A DNA stretch of 64,000 bases. Origin: Eimeria necatrix (Eukaryota > Apicomplexa > Conoidasida > Eucoccidiorida > Eimeriidae). The position numbers and the translations under genes were made by a program. Of the stretch, positions 33,601 to 44,992 are shown in pieces. Under the pieces are notes generated by a model. The model was not told where the DNA came from, made no database searches, and worked only from the letters and a program-made list of their open reading frames with translations. The stretch lies in assembly GCF_000499385.1 (NCBI RefSeq), contig NW_013651893.1:1-64000 (forward strand). The letters run 5' to 3'. Each line of letters begins with the position of its first letter. The stretch's first letter is position 1.

Positions 33601-35424
33601 CTGGTTTTCATGAGCGAAAAATGAAGAAACCAGCCCCATGCATCCCCCCAAAGCTTCCTCCATACGTTACCTGTCTATGTACACCAGCGGAAATGTCAAG
33701 ACAAACGGGCCGTAATCCACGTCACCAACGGTAAAAGAGCCACACAAACGGACACACAATCCCTCGGTCGGTTGCACAGTGGCCTCAAATTACCGACTAG
33801 TCGTCTTTGGTGGACTGCGTGGATACGCCTCACCAAGACAAGCATACTGCCACAGGCCTCCGCAGGACAACATCTGTAAGCTTGCAACTCCAAACCCTAA
33901 ACTCAAACACGGAAAACCTTCAAAACTGACCTCCTTCTTCGCAATTGAGGGTGGAATACCAATTACATACACCAAACAACGCTGGATAACCCGGACGTCC
34001 TTGAGAGCCGCTGCTTGTGCAGGTGCTGGCGTTGCTGCCTCCCTTGAGCCTCGACGATCAGCCCCTGCTGGATGTTGCTGAACTGAGGTGACTCTCCCGC
34101 TACAACTGTATGAGGACGTAGAACCGCTTCTGGCTGTTCCTCCCCTAGCTTGTCCAACGGCACAGACCGTTCGGGTGCTGCTGTTGCAGCTGCTGCTGCT
34201 GCCGCCACCGCCACCACCACCGCTGCTACCACTTCTCGTCGGGTCGGGCGCCCCGCATACCTTCTCTCTTGATTTGCGACCGATTTGCTTTGTCAGCCTG
34301 TTCAACCACGCCAATCTCATTTTCCCCTCAGGCATAACACGACTGAAAGCGTCCAGCCGATGTGCTAGCAGACCGGAAGAGACTGGAAGAGTTAGGTATT
34401 TAGGGCGAAAAATGATTATTCATGCATCGGACAGGCTCTTCAGAAATTCACAGCCCGTTTCACACGTGTGCACAGAGCTACCTATCGCCCACAATTCGCA
34501 AAGCGGAAGTGCTTCGTGTGTGGATACGTGTATGCCTTTCTAATCCTCCTGGCAGCTGTGCTGAAGCTCACTCTAAAACCCTCGTCTGGTCGTACTTAAA
34601 CTTCTTTTCATCATAGTCTCGACGGCAAGCCGGGCACTTGTTAGCCAAGTGATCCCGGATATGATGCAGACACCAGAGACACACCTGCAATATGGCAGAA
34701 GCAAAGGACAAAAGCATCGGCAATGAACAAATCAATGGGTCTTGATATCTCCGAAGTCCCACTTGGTCACACGTATGGCCTGAAATCAATATCCTCCACT
34801 AGCTGGCCCTGAAGTGCCTGTTTCCCCTTCGTAAATAATTAGTTCTCAGGACCTTATGGGCCCGGTACACACCTGGTAGCCGCATTCACACGGAAACAGA
34901 CCCCTGTCCGTTTCGTCAAGGGTCTCAAGGCATAACGGGCAAGTGGCCTCCTCCTCTGGGTCGTCAGAGCGATTTGACCCCAGGCTGGCGTTGCTACTGC
35001 GGCGCTGGCCAACAGACCCGCCCACATGCTGCGGCTTTATGCTGCCATGCGTCCCAGACCCACCCCGCCGAGGTGGCTCGCCCGGGTGGTTTGCTGCCGA
35101 ACTGAAGCTGCTACTGCTGCTGCTTGCATCAACTGCCGACGCACCAACGGCAGCTCCATGCCGATTTTTCCTGCTGTCACGCCTGCTACTGCTGTCAGCA
35201 GCACTTCCTGACGCCGACACTGGAGCTGCCGCTGCAGTTGCCCGCTTACTGCGGCCAGCTTCTGCGGTGTCCCACGGTTCTATACTGTGGCTGCGAGCCA
35301 CGCTGCCCCTTAAAGAACTTGCGTCCTGCGACTGCCCCGAACCCACAGAAATGCGGACACCGGAGCCATCGCGTTTTTGCGCATCAGAAGCGCGAGTCCT
35401 CGCCTCTCTCTGATGTGAGGGCAT
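29131..35424 (-). CDS. CNOT4: CNOT4/NOT4-type E3 ubiquitin ligase (RING, RRM, C3H) with large Q/S-rich C-terminal half
   Basis: Seven minus-strand exons: 35424-34873, 34684-34580, about 34350-33931, 33570-33500, 33360-33229, 33004-32921 and 31996-29131. Exons 1-2 encode a C4C4 RING (CPLC, FPCECGYQVCLWC, CPAC) specific to NOT4. Exons 3-5 encode the RRM (VRVIQRCLVYVIGIPPSIA, RRQEFFGQYGKVLQIVV, AVYVTYSTSKEAVAAIQGVD, GRTLKASFGTTK). Exon 6 has the C3H finger YCSHFLKGVKCQNPDCSYLH. NOT4 binds the CCR4-NOT deadenylase complex and ubiquitylates stalled-ribosome and other targets. Exon 6 ends in phase 2 and joins exactly to the AG acceptor before 31996, linking the conserved core to a 955-codon exon rich in Gln, Ser and Ala with PPPGLE-type motifs. 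The 5' edge of exon 3 is unresolved and it may hold another intron. The first 160 residues are Ser/Ala-rich and specific to this lineage. Confidence 0.85.
30608..30650. repeat. GCT/AGC triplet repeat
   Basis: An almost pure run of about ten GCT triplets (plus strand) encodes a poly-Ser tract in the minus-strand CNOT4-like gene. Shorter runs of the same triplet occur at many sites between 29.9 and 31.9 kb. Confidence 0.8.
32195..32220. repeat. 13-base tandem duplication
   Basis: Two adjacent perfect copies of AGGCGAGCAGTAA lie in the last intron of the CNOT4-like gene. Confidence 0.8.
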
Positions 35425-37563
35425 GGCTACACCCTCCCTTGCAATTTCATGTAGTTTCTATGTTTAAAGACGCGAGATGCAAGCAACTGACGGCTGCAAT
35501 AGGTGCAAACCCTCAGTTCCCGCACCGCTGAATACAGAATTCGCTCATGCTGTTGGAGACAATTGGACTACCTCCAGGAAGACTGGCGCCTCGCAAAAAC
35601 GGACCCCGTCGCCGTCTCTGCATCAACGAAACGATGGCGCTTTCTCCCCCTGTCGGCAGGCCTGCTAAATATACGCGCTTAATAGCCTCAAATAAGGACG
35701 GGCAACCAGACAGGAAGCCAGCAGTATACAGTGACCTACGCACAATGGTACGCAACGATACGAAATGCTCCGCGGGCTCAAGCGACGCTCTGCTGACCAA
35801 CAAGCACCCCACTCACCGCCCCAGATCGGCAGCACTTCTGTCTTCTGAAGGTCTTTTACTGTGTTTCTTTCCCGCTACTACGGTGGATGAGACACCTGTC
35901 CCAATTTGCCGCGGCAGTAACTGAAGGAGTCTCCTGATTCACCCCGTAGAAGCCTCCCCACGTCCCAGCTGTAGCTAATGTGGAAGATAAAGTGCAGGTC
36001 GAATGCATATGCGGAAAGGAATGGCTCGCTAGTGTTGAAAAGAATGCGCATGCGACGCGGCGCAGCCGCAAATACAGTCCTCGGCCGACGGCAGGTTCCG
36101 GTTGCTCGTCCACCAAGCAAGTCCATAGAAACCCACTCCACGAAACAGCAACAAATGAATAATCTGCAACTCTGGGTAATGGAACTATCAGGAAGACGCG
36201 CAGCCCCAGCTGCTGCCTTGTCCTGGTGTTGGTTCGACAGACATCTAGGGAGTGGGGGGCGTGCGGAAGCGGGGATGCGATTTCCGTGGGTAAATGGAAC
36301 TATAAATGAAGATGCATATGAGAATCAAGCCCTTTAGCGCCCTTGTGGCAGAACCCAAGAAATGTGGCAGCGGCGGCCGCTGCTGAGCGTCATGACAGTT
36401 GGTGAGTGCAAGAGGCAACGGGCCAGACCCGCCGGTGAACTTTAAATACGTTCACACGCTGTTACCGGGCCAGAGCTGGCATTGGTATATTAGCATCATT
36501 TCACGCCGTATTAATTTAGTGAAGATGCCAATAGGTACCGCCATAGAGAGTCTTAAACCTCACCGTAACTACTTATAGCAGAACGCCTGCCTCACTCACA
36601 AATTGTTACTGTTGTGTTAGAACCTACTCTCCAGCGTCCTCACATATTAAGCCACAGCAAACGTTGGAGAACTTCCAATCCATAATCATCCAATGGACCC
36701 TAGGTGTCGCACCGCAGTCCAGTTCCTTGCATATGTGCACGATAGCACTGCACACAGTTTAAGTTCCAGCGTATTTTCCAGTGCTTGATTACACCTCAGC
36801 GTAATCCCTGTTGAGCCCAGGCTTTGTCTGTACCAAAAATATTATGATTGTCCCTGCGGCGCTTCAACCTACAGCAGCGGCTCAACTGGGGACGGCACTC
36901 ACCATAGGCAGCATTAATCAAAGATATATTCATAGAAATTGGTATTTTCATGGATCATCAACCTAAATTCCACACTATGATGAAAGAGAAGAGTGGAAGC
37001 TGCGATGTTTGCACCTATTCGTCTTGGTAGCCGGTAGACTCCTCAACGGCACGGCATAGACACACTTTCAAAACATTGAAAGAATTTCAACAAAAGTTCA
37101 CCCCATTATAGGCCTAGGTGCAAATGCTGAACTCATGAAAAATATATGCTCAGCAGGGATTAAAGCTGTAGTAGCCCTTACTGTGGCCAGGCCCAAGGCT
37201 CTCCAAGGGCAACAATTGCATTGCGCCCCTGAGCACGAGCAACAGTTGGACAGGAATCCGCAGGTCTTAAATTCAGCTCGCTGCATTGTTTCGGGCTTCT
37301 CTTGTGTTAAAGCTTACCTGCCCTGGCCATAGCTATTATCACTACTATTGTTGGTAAGGAAAATTCCCCCAAGTTAGTTGGCAGGTGCCACTAAGGAACA
37401 ATGACTTCACTTTGGTAGAGGTCATTGCTCCTCAAACATCTAAATGTTGACATGTAGCACTTTTGTCGGCGTGCACGTCCCTCAAGTATCTCGCAACTCT
37501 GCCTCTGCTGCCATTGCCAGACAGAGTGCTCCACGTATTATGATTGGCGGGACAGGCACCATA

Positions 37564-37628
37564 CGCCATTATTTTCGAAATTCACACACTACAAGTTTCA
37601 ACACACGGCATTACTTTCGAAATTCACA
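37564..37628. repeat. pair of diverged 23-base direct repeats
   Basis: Copies at 37564-37586 and 37606-37628 share CATTA.TTTCGAAATTCACA and differ at two positions. The spacing is 42 bases. They lie in noncoding DNA. Confidence 0.7.
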
Positions 37629-38637
37629 TGGTACAAGATGTAGGCACTTTCTTAATGCAGGAGTCCCATATAAAACGAACTGAACGTTCTTGATTCTTGA
37701 GTCGCGTGGTGGCGGGATTTACTTGCTTTGAGAGAGACCGTGGTAAATGTTCAGTCTCCTTCATCCATGATGGCATTCCCGCGATAATTGAACGCCATGA
37801 TTGGGCACAGGCTTTCGTCGTCATGTTGACGATAAATGCACTAGAACGCCAGCCCTAATAGAGCTGCACTTAACCAAGAAAGCCACAAGGGAAGGGCCAA
37901 ACATGACGTTGTGCGAATGGCCTTTCCAGCGGCCTGAGAACGTTCCTGTTTGTTGGTTTGACTTTTTCAAACACTACTGAGTCCTCGGAGCAGCAGCGTA
38001 AAAGCGTAGAGTCTATTAATGAAGATGCCCAGATTTCCTCACCTAGTACCAAACTGAAGCAGTGATCTGTGCTGTGAACGGATCATAGCTCTCTTCGTGC
38101 TTCCTATATATTACAGAAAACACACCCAAGAATCAATTTAGTGCGAAGACCTTCAGTTTCAATGCGTGCCGTTTCTCTTCACCGAGCGAAATGGGATGGC
38201 TCGTAACTCGTGGCATTTATAACTGCGCGGGCCCCCCTGCTGTGAAACTGTATCCAAAACTTGGGCACCCGCACCACAGTCTGTAGCAAACACTTGGATA
38301 CGGCCAAGCCGTTCAAGTACCACTAAAAGGCGATTCTCAAGCTATGGAATAATGCCCTTCTGCGCATTATCCCAGGTAAAATGATTGTTGCCTCATGTAA
38401 GGCTCTGGAGCCGCTTTTCCCCCGCAGCGAAGTCCCCTGTCCATCATCAGTAGTAGCCGCTGATCTCCTAATAGGTGCAGCACTGTGCACTACGGGGATC
38501 TAAAGAAATGAAAATTGACTAACTTTGCGCGATCGGACCTGCTAACCTTTGCAAAAGTGACAAAATGTATGTAGGTGCTGTTATGAGCTAAGTCGAGCCT
38601 GGCTCTTACACGTCTTTCCTGTTTTCCGGCTACGCAG

Positions 38638-38763
38638 GTCCGTACCTATCTCTAGTCACTAGAGACACCATTTAGAGATTAAAAGGGTTTCTTAAGGGCC
38701 TCTCCTGGCCCAGTTACATTGGCTCGTGCCGACCATTACTCACTAGAGACCCTGTTTAGGCAA
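38638..38763. repeat. pair of diverged direct repeats with 83-base period
   Basis: Copies near 38638-38680 and 38721-38763 share CACTAGAGACxCCxTTTA and similar flanks, at roughly two-thirds identity by eye. They look like an old duplication in the gene-poor region. Confidence 0.45.
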
Positions 38764-41700
38764 AGAAATGACTAGAGCAAAATTGTTGTAGCCTGAAATA
38801 TAAGGGGCACACCTACCTTGTCTCATTGTTTCTCCCTCTAACTAGGCATTCTGCGCAGTGCAGTTTCAATGGCTCCTGTAAGCTCCAAACCTTGGGCCTA
38901 GCTGCAGAGCGTACTGGGCTTCATCGCATTTGTCTTGATTCGTTTTGCATAGCTTTCATTTCCATACATTTTGTTAACCTATATATTCTGAGTCATATGG
39001 CCTTGAAAGCCACTTCTGAACTACTTCGTCATGGTACGTATTATACCCCTGGCTGCGGCACGCTGGAGGCTTACCGTAGATCAAGACCTAGTTGCTGAGA
39101 TGACAGGTGCAGATCCACTTATAATAAAAAAGCAGCCAGTGAAGCCGTCTTGTTTCTCCGCTGACTCAAGCAGCAAGTCACATTTGCGGAACACGCCGAG
39201 GAGTGCGGCGTTTTGAGGTTCACTGTATGAAACTCAAGTGTCCAGCTTTCTGAAGTAACATAAAGTAACAGCTAGAAAAGAGTTTTTCCCCACAAAACCA
39301 ATTATGACCCCAAACTTCCGCACAGCCCTTCATGTTTTGTCCCTAGCCCCTTGTTTTTCAAACATACCCTGCTCTTCTACAGCAAGCTAAGCGAGATCCC
39401 GGGAAAGTTCGCTGGGAATAGAGCGGGTTACACCTGCTGTGGAGCTCGGCTTAGTTAAACAGACCCCAGCAAGGCGCTGGGCTGCGAAGCGTGCTTCGTT
39501 AACGTTATTAGGAGATGCTGTTCTTTTTGTGAGGCCAAAGTCAGCAGAACCGCGCACCAAGTGTGAGTCTACATAGCCACCACACTAGTGCAAAGGTGAC
39601 AATTCAAGAATGGGTCACATATAGCGCTAAGATTGTCATGTTCTACGGACGCGCGTGTATTTTCAGTCTCAGCCATGACGTTCATGACTCAAAAGTACAG
39701 CAACAGTGCAATTATCGGCTCAGTAAACTCCTCAGCTAGCTGCGGGCTCTTGGGTGGATCTTGCAGGAGCTGGCTTCGGTTGCAACCCTCTTGCAGTTGC
39801 CTTTCGCGTGCTGGAATCCTGTAGCCCGTCGCGTACCAGAAGCTATGGAGCCATTCCCTGTAAATTCTGCTGTTCTTCGGTTCCTTTTTCCCGCTAAAAT
39901 CACTAAGCTTCTCCTTGCTTCTCGCAGGCCGTGATTATGTGGTTCTCCTGCGAAGTAGTAAGATCACCTCTCACTGCTCTCCCAGGAGGGATAGTCAACA
40001 ACTGCACGCTTCTAATTTTGACTTTACACCCGTTGTCCTTAATTAGTTCTCAATGTCAGGTCTTCCATAACTGGCTTTTGATTAGGTAGTGCGCGCACGA
40101 CATTTTGCGCAATGAATTTACCTTGATTAGGTATTAATAACGTTCACACTTGGCAAATGTGCTCTTTCTGGTTGCAAGAAATTTAGAGATTGAGTGCTGC
40201 GTCAGTGTTTCACTTTTTATCGTTCTCGCGGTGCTCTGGCTCTTTCTCATATTCTCACTGCGAAAGGGCTCCATTTCTGCTATTGTCTCAGTTTTTGCTG
40301 CCGTCCCTTTTAAGCCTGCAGCATGTGCCGCCACGAGCTCGACAACCAGACTGCCTAAACGTGCTATAACCCACTGCGTGACATAGAAACCCTGCTTGGG
40401 AATTTTGTCTCCAAGATCCTCATTGTAGTGTACGGCTACTACGCTCACTGCAAGTTTGGTGATCGTTCGATGTACCACAGGGGAAGTCTTCTTTGCTGCT
40501 TCACAGTTTCTCACTAGGCCGTCCAGCCATGTTGCTAGATGGAGGGCTAGCTTGCCTCCAAACTATACCAAAAAGTATTCCTGACCAAAGCAGAACGCCG
40601 CCATAAGAGTGCTTACTGCATCTGCGACACTTAGACTTACAGATTCTGCAACTTCTGAGCTGTCTCAGAAGCTTAGTGCCGCAAGACCACACACAACTAT
40701 CTTTCCGTTGGCAGGCCCCTTAACAGAAACGCCTCAAGTAATATGACATATGCGCTCCAAGACTACGCTTCTGCTTTGTGTGCTTCAAAACGAAAGCTGG
40801 GGGAGCCCGCCAAATTGTTTCTTTAGAAGCTGTCTGCCTCAGAGCTTAGACTTGCCAGAGAGATACATATAACTAAGCTCTCACTCAAATATCTATGTAT
40901 CGAGCTACAAAAAGCTAAAAATTAGATTCTTTGAGACTCAGAAGCTCCGCAGTGTTCCGCAGCCACACATATTTTTGCGTTTGTCCCTTCACAGGTCGAG
41001 GCCTTCTCGGAATTCTCAGGCTGCAACACAGCCACAGTTTTTCTTTAGTGCCTCCCTCAGATCTTCGTTACCGTGAGTCGGTTGGCCCTGCAGGCTGCGG
41101 CGCCATGTCTCCTCGCCCAAACGTTCTCTGAAAGCATTTCCTCTCTCTTTAGAAGCAGAATTTTATATTTCGAGACATAAACAATGCAAAGCATTAAAGT
41201 TAATACTACTACTTTAGGCAGAGAGACGAAAACAGCGCGTTACGCGCTTAATCGCGCTTGTTGACCAAGAAAGGCCATCTGTCGATGCATTACAGCTGTA
41301 ATATAGACACAACGAAACACAGCAGGCCTCGTTAATTTGCCGTTTTAAGCGCCCATCAAAAAGCGTTTATTTGGCTTTATGATGCCTATGCACTTGCTTT
41401 TTGGAGACATCATCTAGCCACGTCTGGACCATGGCACAGACTCGTTTTCTAGCCGCAAACGGGTTTTCCTAGGGCTCTAGTTTTGGCTCTCATTGCTCGC
41501 CAGCCCTCCTGCTTTTGCGACACCAGACTATGTTTCACTAGCCACTACTAGCTTATCTGTTGCACTTCAGAGGTTTCTATGCCATGGGCGAGTAGCTTCA
41601 CTGATAGAGTTGCAAGCTAAATCGCAGCGGCTACACGCCACTGGTGTAGCGTGCAGCACTACAATGATACAAAACTTGGAGTGCTGGAGGGTGAAAGTCT

Positions 41701-43696
41701 TAGGGTTAATTTAGATGAAAGCCCTTCATTTTCGCAGGATCACAGATTTGGAACGCTCTGGGCTTCGGCCAGTGCCTAGAAGTGAGCTGCAAACAGCCAT
41801 ACGCGCAGGGAATTAAAACGCAAAGGAGCGTTCCCCATGTACAAAAGCACTCAAATGCGGGAAAATATGCCCTTACAAAAAAGTAATCGTTGTTGGACAC
41901 AAATAAAAAGAGACGCAAAATGGTGGGGAAAACGTGCAAATTATTGAAGATGGGCGCGGAACTACCGCTTCTTACAATTTTTCGCCCGCAATGGTCCAAA
42001 CGCCAAACAGTCGCACCACTTATGCTGGTAGGGTCTGATAAAAGGCCCTACGTGTTTTCCTTCATTACCAGATGCAACAAGAGCATGGCGTGCGAAAAAA
42101 TAAGAGCGTTCCTGTGTGTAGAAAGAGGCCAGCACAGCGTCAAGGCGACTTAGAGAACAGCAGATTGTGGACCAACGATTTCAAAGGAGCAGCTACGTCC
42201 ATTCGAAGTGAATAAAATGTGCTGATTCTTATCTGTTTTTAAGTGAAACTCGGACAGTGTTTCCGTGGGAGTTGAACAGAGCTTCTGTGGCTCCGTGTGG
42301 CTGCGCTGTAGAACCACGTTACTCCAAGGAACTCGTAATCTCCGCCCATGAGCACCAATATGCCTGCCGTTTCCGACTTCAAAAGCAGTAGTGGCGCACT
42401 CAATGCAAATGCGATGAGCGGGTTGCTCTGATATCGGCATGCATCGGGGTCAGCATGCCCAATGCAACCCTCGGCCATTGAGAACGTCTCCAGCGTGCAG
42501 CATTAAGTATCCTCTTGGTCTGTTTGGCCAATTTATAATGTGCTAAATCCTCCAGAATATTTTTGCACAACAGTGGCGCATATGAGCTACTCATTTTGAG
42601 CTGCTACGGTGGTCTCCCCTACGACGACACGTTCGCTCTCCTTATACGCCCCATGCGTCTAGGCGCAGTCAGTAGTGCCCCAGTCCTCTGCATGCATAGG
42701 CATAACTTTAATGCTCCTTTAGCCACTGAAACTGACTCAAGACGTTTTCAGTACATACTGTTGTGACAGGATTGGAATGGTTTGAACCACACCAAACATG
42801 AAACCGGAGCTAAGACCGAATGGAAAATTTTTAAACCCCCCCAATATTTACTTTTTGCACATTGCACCACAGAAGTGCTGTGCTGAGGTGGCGGGCTTGC
42901 AACATACCACTGAAGTCAGCTCTAGCCTATTTTGAGTGGTACAGGCCGTGCACTGTCATGAGCTGCCGCTCCATGCATATGGAATTATGAAGCTGCACGA
43001 CTACAAAGCTGCAAAAATAAGGGCACACGCTTTTTCAAAAAAAAATTCTTAAATGCAAGTACGGCGCTTATGAGTAGAGACGACGGAAAGAGATGTCAGG
43101 GGGTGGACCAACAGGGTGGCAGCTGGCCAATGATAGAAGCCCCACACCATCGAAACCCAAGAACTTGTGCCCTCTGCTGCTCTTGAGTAATTTACTCCGT
43201 ATCTCTAACGAAAAGAGAATCACAAAAAGGCTTGTGCATTCCACACGAGGAGATAGTGCGCTCTGATCTGCCGATTGTCAATTCCAGTTGCACATCTCGA
43301 GCATCGGCAGGAACCGAGACGCATTCTTTTTCATGCTCTTGCCCTTACGTACAAAACCACTGTAATTTTTCATTTTCCTTATTTTGCATTTAACGTCAGT
43401 AGTACAGCAAAGCCGCGACGTTTTCAATCGTGATGGTTGCTTTGCTCGTCGTCCGGCAATCAAGGAGTTCAAACGACATGCCCTTCTTCTTCGTGTCATG
43501 TGAAACGATGCACATAGAGAAGCAGAGCCTGTAAATGCGTGGGAGTTAAGACATTTTTGTTTTTTTGCGGAGTATTCGCAATTTTCAAGGTCGCTAGGCG
43601 ACTGAAGAACGCTTCAAAGTGCCGCACAGGAATGTCGGAGGACGTCATGTGGCTGCCGCCTGCCCACGCGCACACGACTCCAGGATCGACGTAAAA

Positions 43697-44992
43697 ATGC
43701 AGCATCAATGTACTGAACATCCTTGTAGTCGTGAAGCAGCTGCTGCCACCTTCTCCAGTTGCCCCGGTGCACGCAAAGAAACGGCACTGAATTGGAGCCC
43801 TGCCCCAGTGAATAACATCCATCTAGCATCCAGGAGAAGGGGCACCGCGAAGCGGCAAGCTGCACTCATTAGTGCTCTACTGGCAGTTTTTTTGGCCAAT
43901 ATGTTCTGGCTCTCTCCTGCTTCCAGCAAGTTTTTGAAACCACGACAGGGTGCTGAAGTGGCATTCTCCCCCGGTGAGCCTGCACCCCATGGGACTGAGC
44001 ACCGCTCCCAAATAACTAACGTGCGTGACTTCACGGTGCGTGCAAACACTTTTGCTGCAAGCGAAGAAGCAAAGAAGGAAAAGAAGTATCCGGAGCAATA
44101 TATGGATCCTCTCCATAACGTGATGTCACTAGCGGAGAGACAAGTGGAGGCAAAGTTAAAAGGCCTAGAATGCGTAGTTAATAGGCTGAGAGCAGCTTGG
44201 GATTCAGCATCCTCAAGGGTAAGGGATGCATTCATACACAATTATATGCCAAGTACTGACGATAGCTTGTTTTCAGACGAGCCCATGATGTTCTATCTGA
44301 GGACAGCTGCGGCTGTTGCCAAAGCGTGGCCTGAGCAGGTGGCCCCCCAATTAATCCAGGACTTTTTGAAGGAATTGCGGTTCGTGGACTCCATATTGAA
44401 AGCAGCCACTGATCGCATCGAGTTCTTGTGCAAACTCGAGCAGGTCTGCTCAGAGTTTCAAGTTGGTTCATTGTTGCTAGGCATCGCATCGCCCCCTCTA
44501 CCAACATTGCAGACCCTACAGGAAGACCAGGATGAAATAAGTTTTGATGAGTTTTTTGAAATGCTTCCATGGCCACGCAGTGTCGTTTCTATTGAATCAA
44601 ATGGAAATGAGAGGATTCCGAAGTCCTTGGCACGGCGACTGGCAGGCGTTGCACTGGCGGAGGTGTTGGAATCTTCTAGCGATTTAAATGTACGAAACAT
44701 TATTGCTAGCTGTGCTTACTCAACACGTTCTGGAGTGACAGTCGCACATATCGACCACTCAATTTTCTCGGCTTCTGTCCTTGATGAGCCCCTCAACAGG
44801 GCAGCTGCCAGATTGCACATCTTCGGGTCGAATGCCGTTGAAGGCTGGGCGCAAAAGTGGAACTTGAAAAGTGGTATAATTCAGTTGAGTCTTTTGGAAG
44901 AAGACGCGAAGCTTCGGTATCTGGAAAGGATCCAAGAAAAGAAGAATCCATGTGTAGATGGCATCGTCCAGTTGACGTGTGCCCTGCTTTAG
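43697..44992 (+). CDS. single-exon predicted type II membrane protein, unknown function
   Basis: A continuous frame of 431 codons starts at ATG 43697 (the frame is open further upstream but only with a non-ATG codon). Residues about 55-72 (AALISALLAVFLANMFWL) form one hydrophobic segment preceded by basic residues (RRRGTAKR), which suggests a signal anchor with a large C-terminal domain in the lumen or outside the cell. That domain is hydrophilic and mostly helical, with segments such as SLAERQVEAKLKGLECVVNR and an acidic DEISFDEFFEMLPWP stretch. It lacks the Gln/Ala tracts found in most neighbours. No family was recognised. It may be a lineage-specific secretory-organelle or surface protein, by topology only. 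It stands alone in a gene-poor region. Confidence 0.65.
   Translation: MQHQCTEHPCSREAAAATFSSCPGARKETALNWSPAPVNNIHLASRRRGTAKRQAALISALLAVFLANMFWLSPASSKFLKPRQGAEVAFSPGEPAPHGTEHRSQITNVRDFTVRANTFAASEEAKKEKKYPEQYMDPLHNVMSLAERQVEAKLKGLECVVNRLRAAWDSASSRVRDAFIHNYMPSTDDSLFSDEPMMFYLRTAAAVAKAWPEQVAPQLIQDFLKELRFVDSILKAATDRIEFLCKLEQVCSEFQVGSLLLGIASPPLPTLQTLQEDQDEISFDEFFEMLPWPRSVVSIESNGNERIPKSLARRLAGVALAEVLESSSDLNVRNIIASCAYSTRSGVTVAHIDHSIFSASVLDEPLNRAAARLHIFGSNAVEGWAQKWNLKSGIIQLSLLEEDAKLRYLERIQEKKNPCVDGIVQLTCALL

Larger units (their letters stand above)
35425..43696. other. gene-poor region of about 8.3 kb
   Basis: No exon chain, RNA gene or homopolymer-rich coding stretch of the kind seen elsewhere in the window was recognised on either strand. 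Short open frames (for example 40134-40514 minus, 126 codons) have no domain content. Two diverged direct repeats were noticed (37564-37628 and 38638-38763). The left few hundred bases should include the CNOT4 promoter, and the right end that of the 43.7-kb gene. An unexpressed or noncoding transcript cannot be excluded. Confidence 0.4.

Noticed and set aside
35547..35924. Plus-strand 125-codon frame upstream of the CNOT4-like gene
   Set aside because: It has no recognised domain and lies where the CNOT4 promoter is expected; support was too weak to list as a gene.
40134..40514. Minus-strand 126-codon frame and overlapping plus-strand hydrophobic frame
   Set aside because: Neither has a supporting motif or exon chain, and the plus frame lacks an ATG start.
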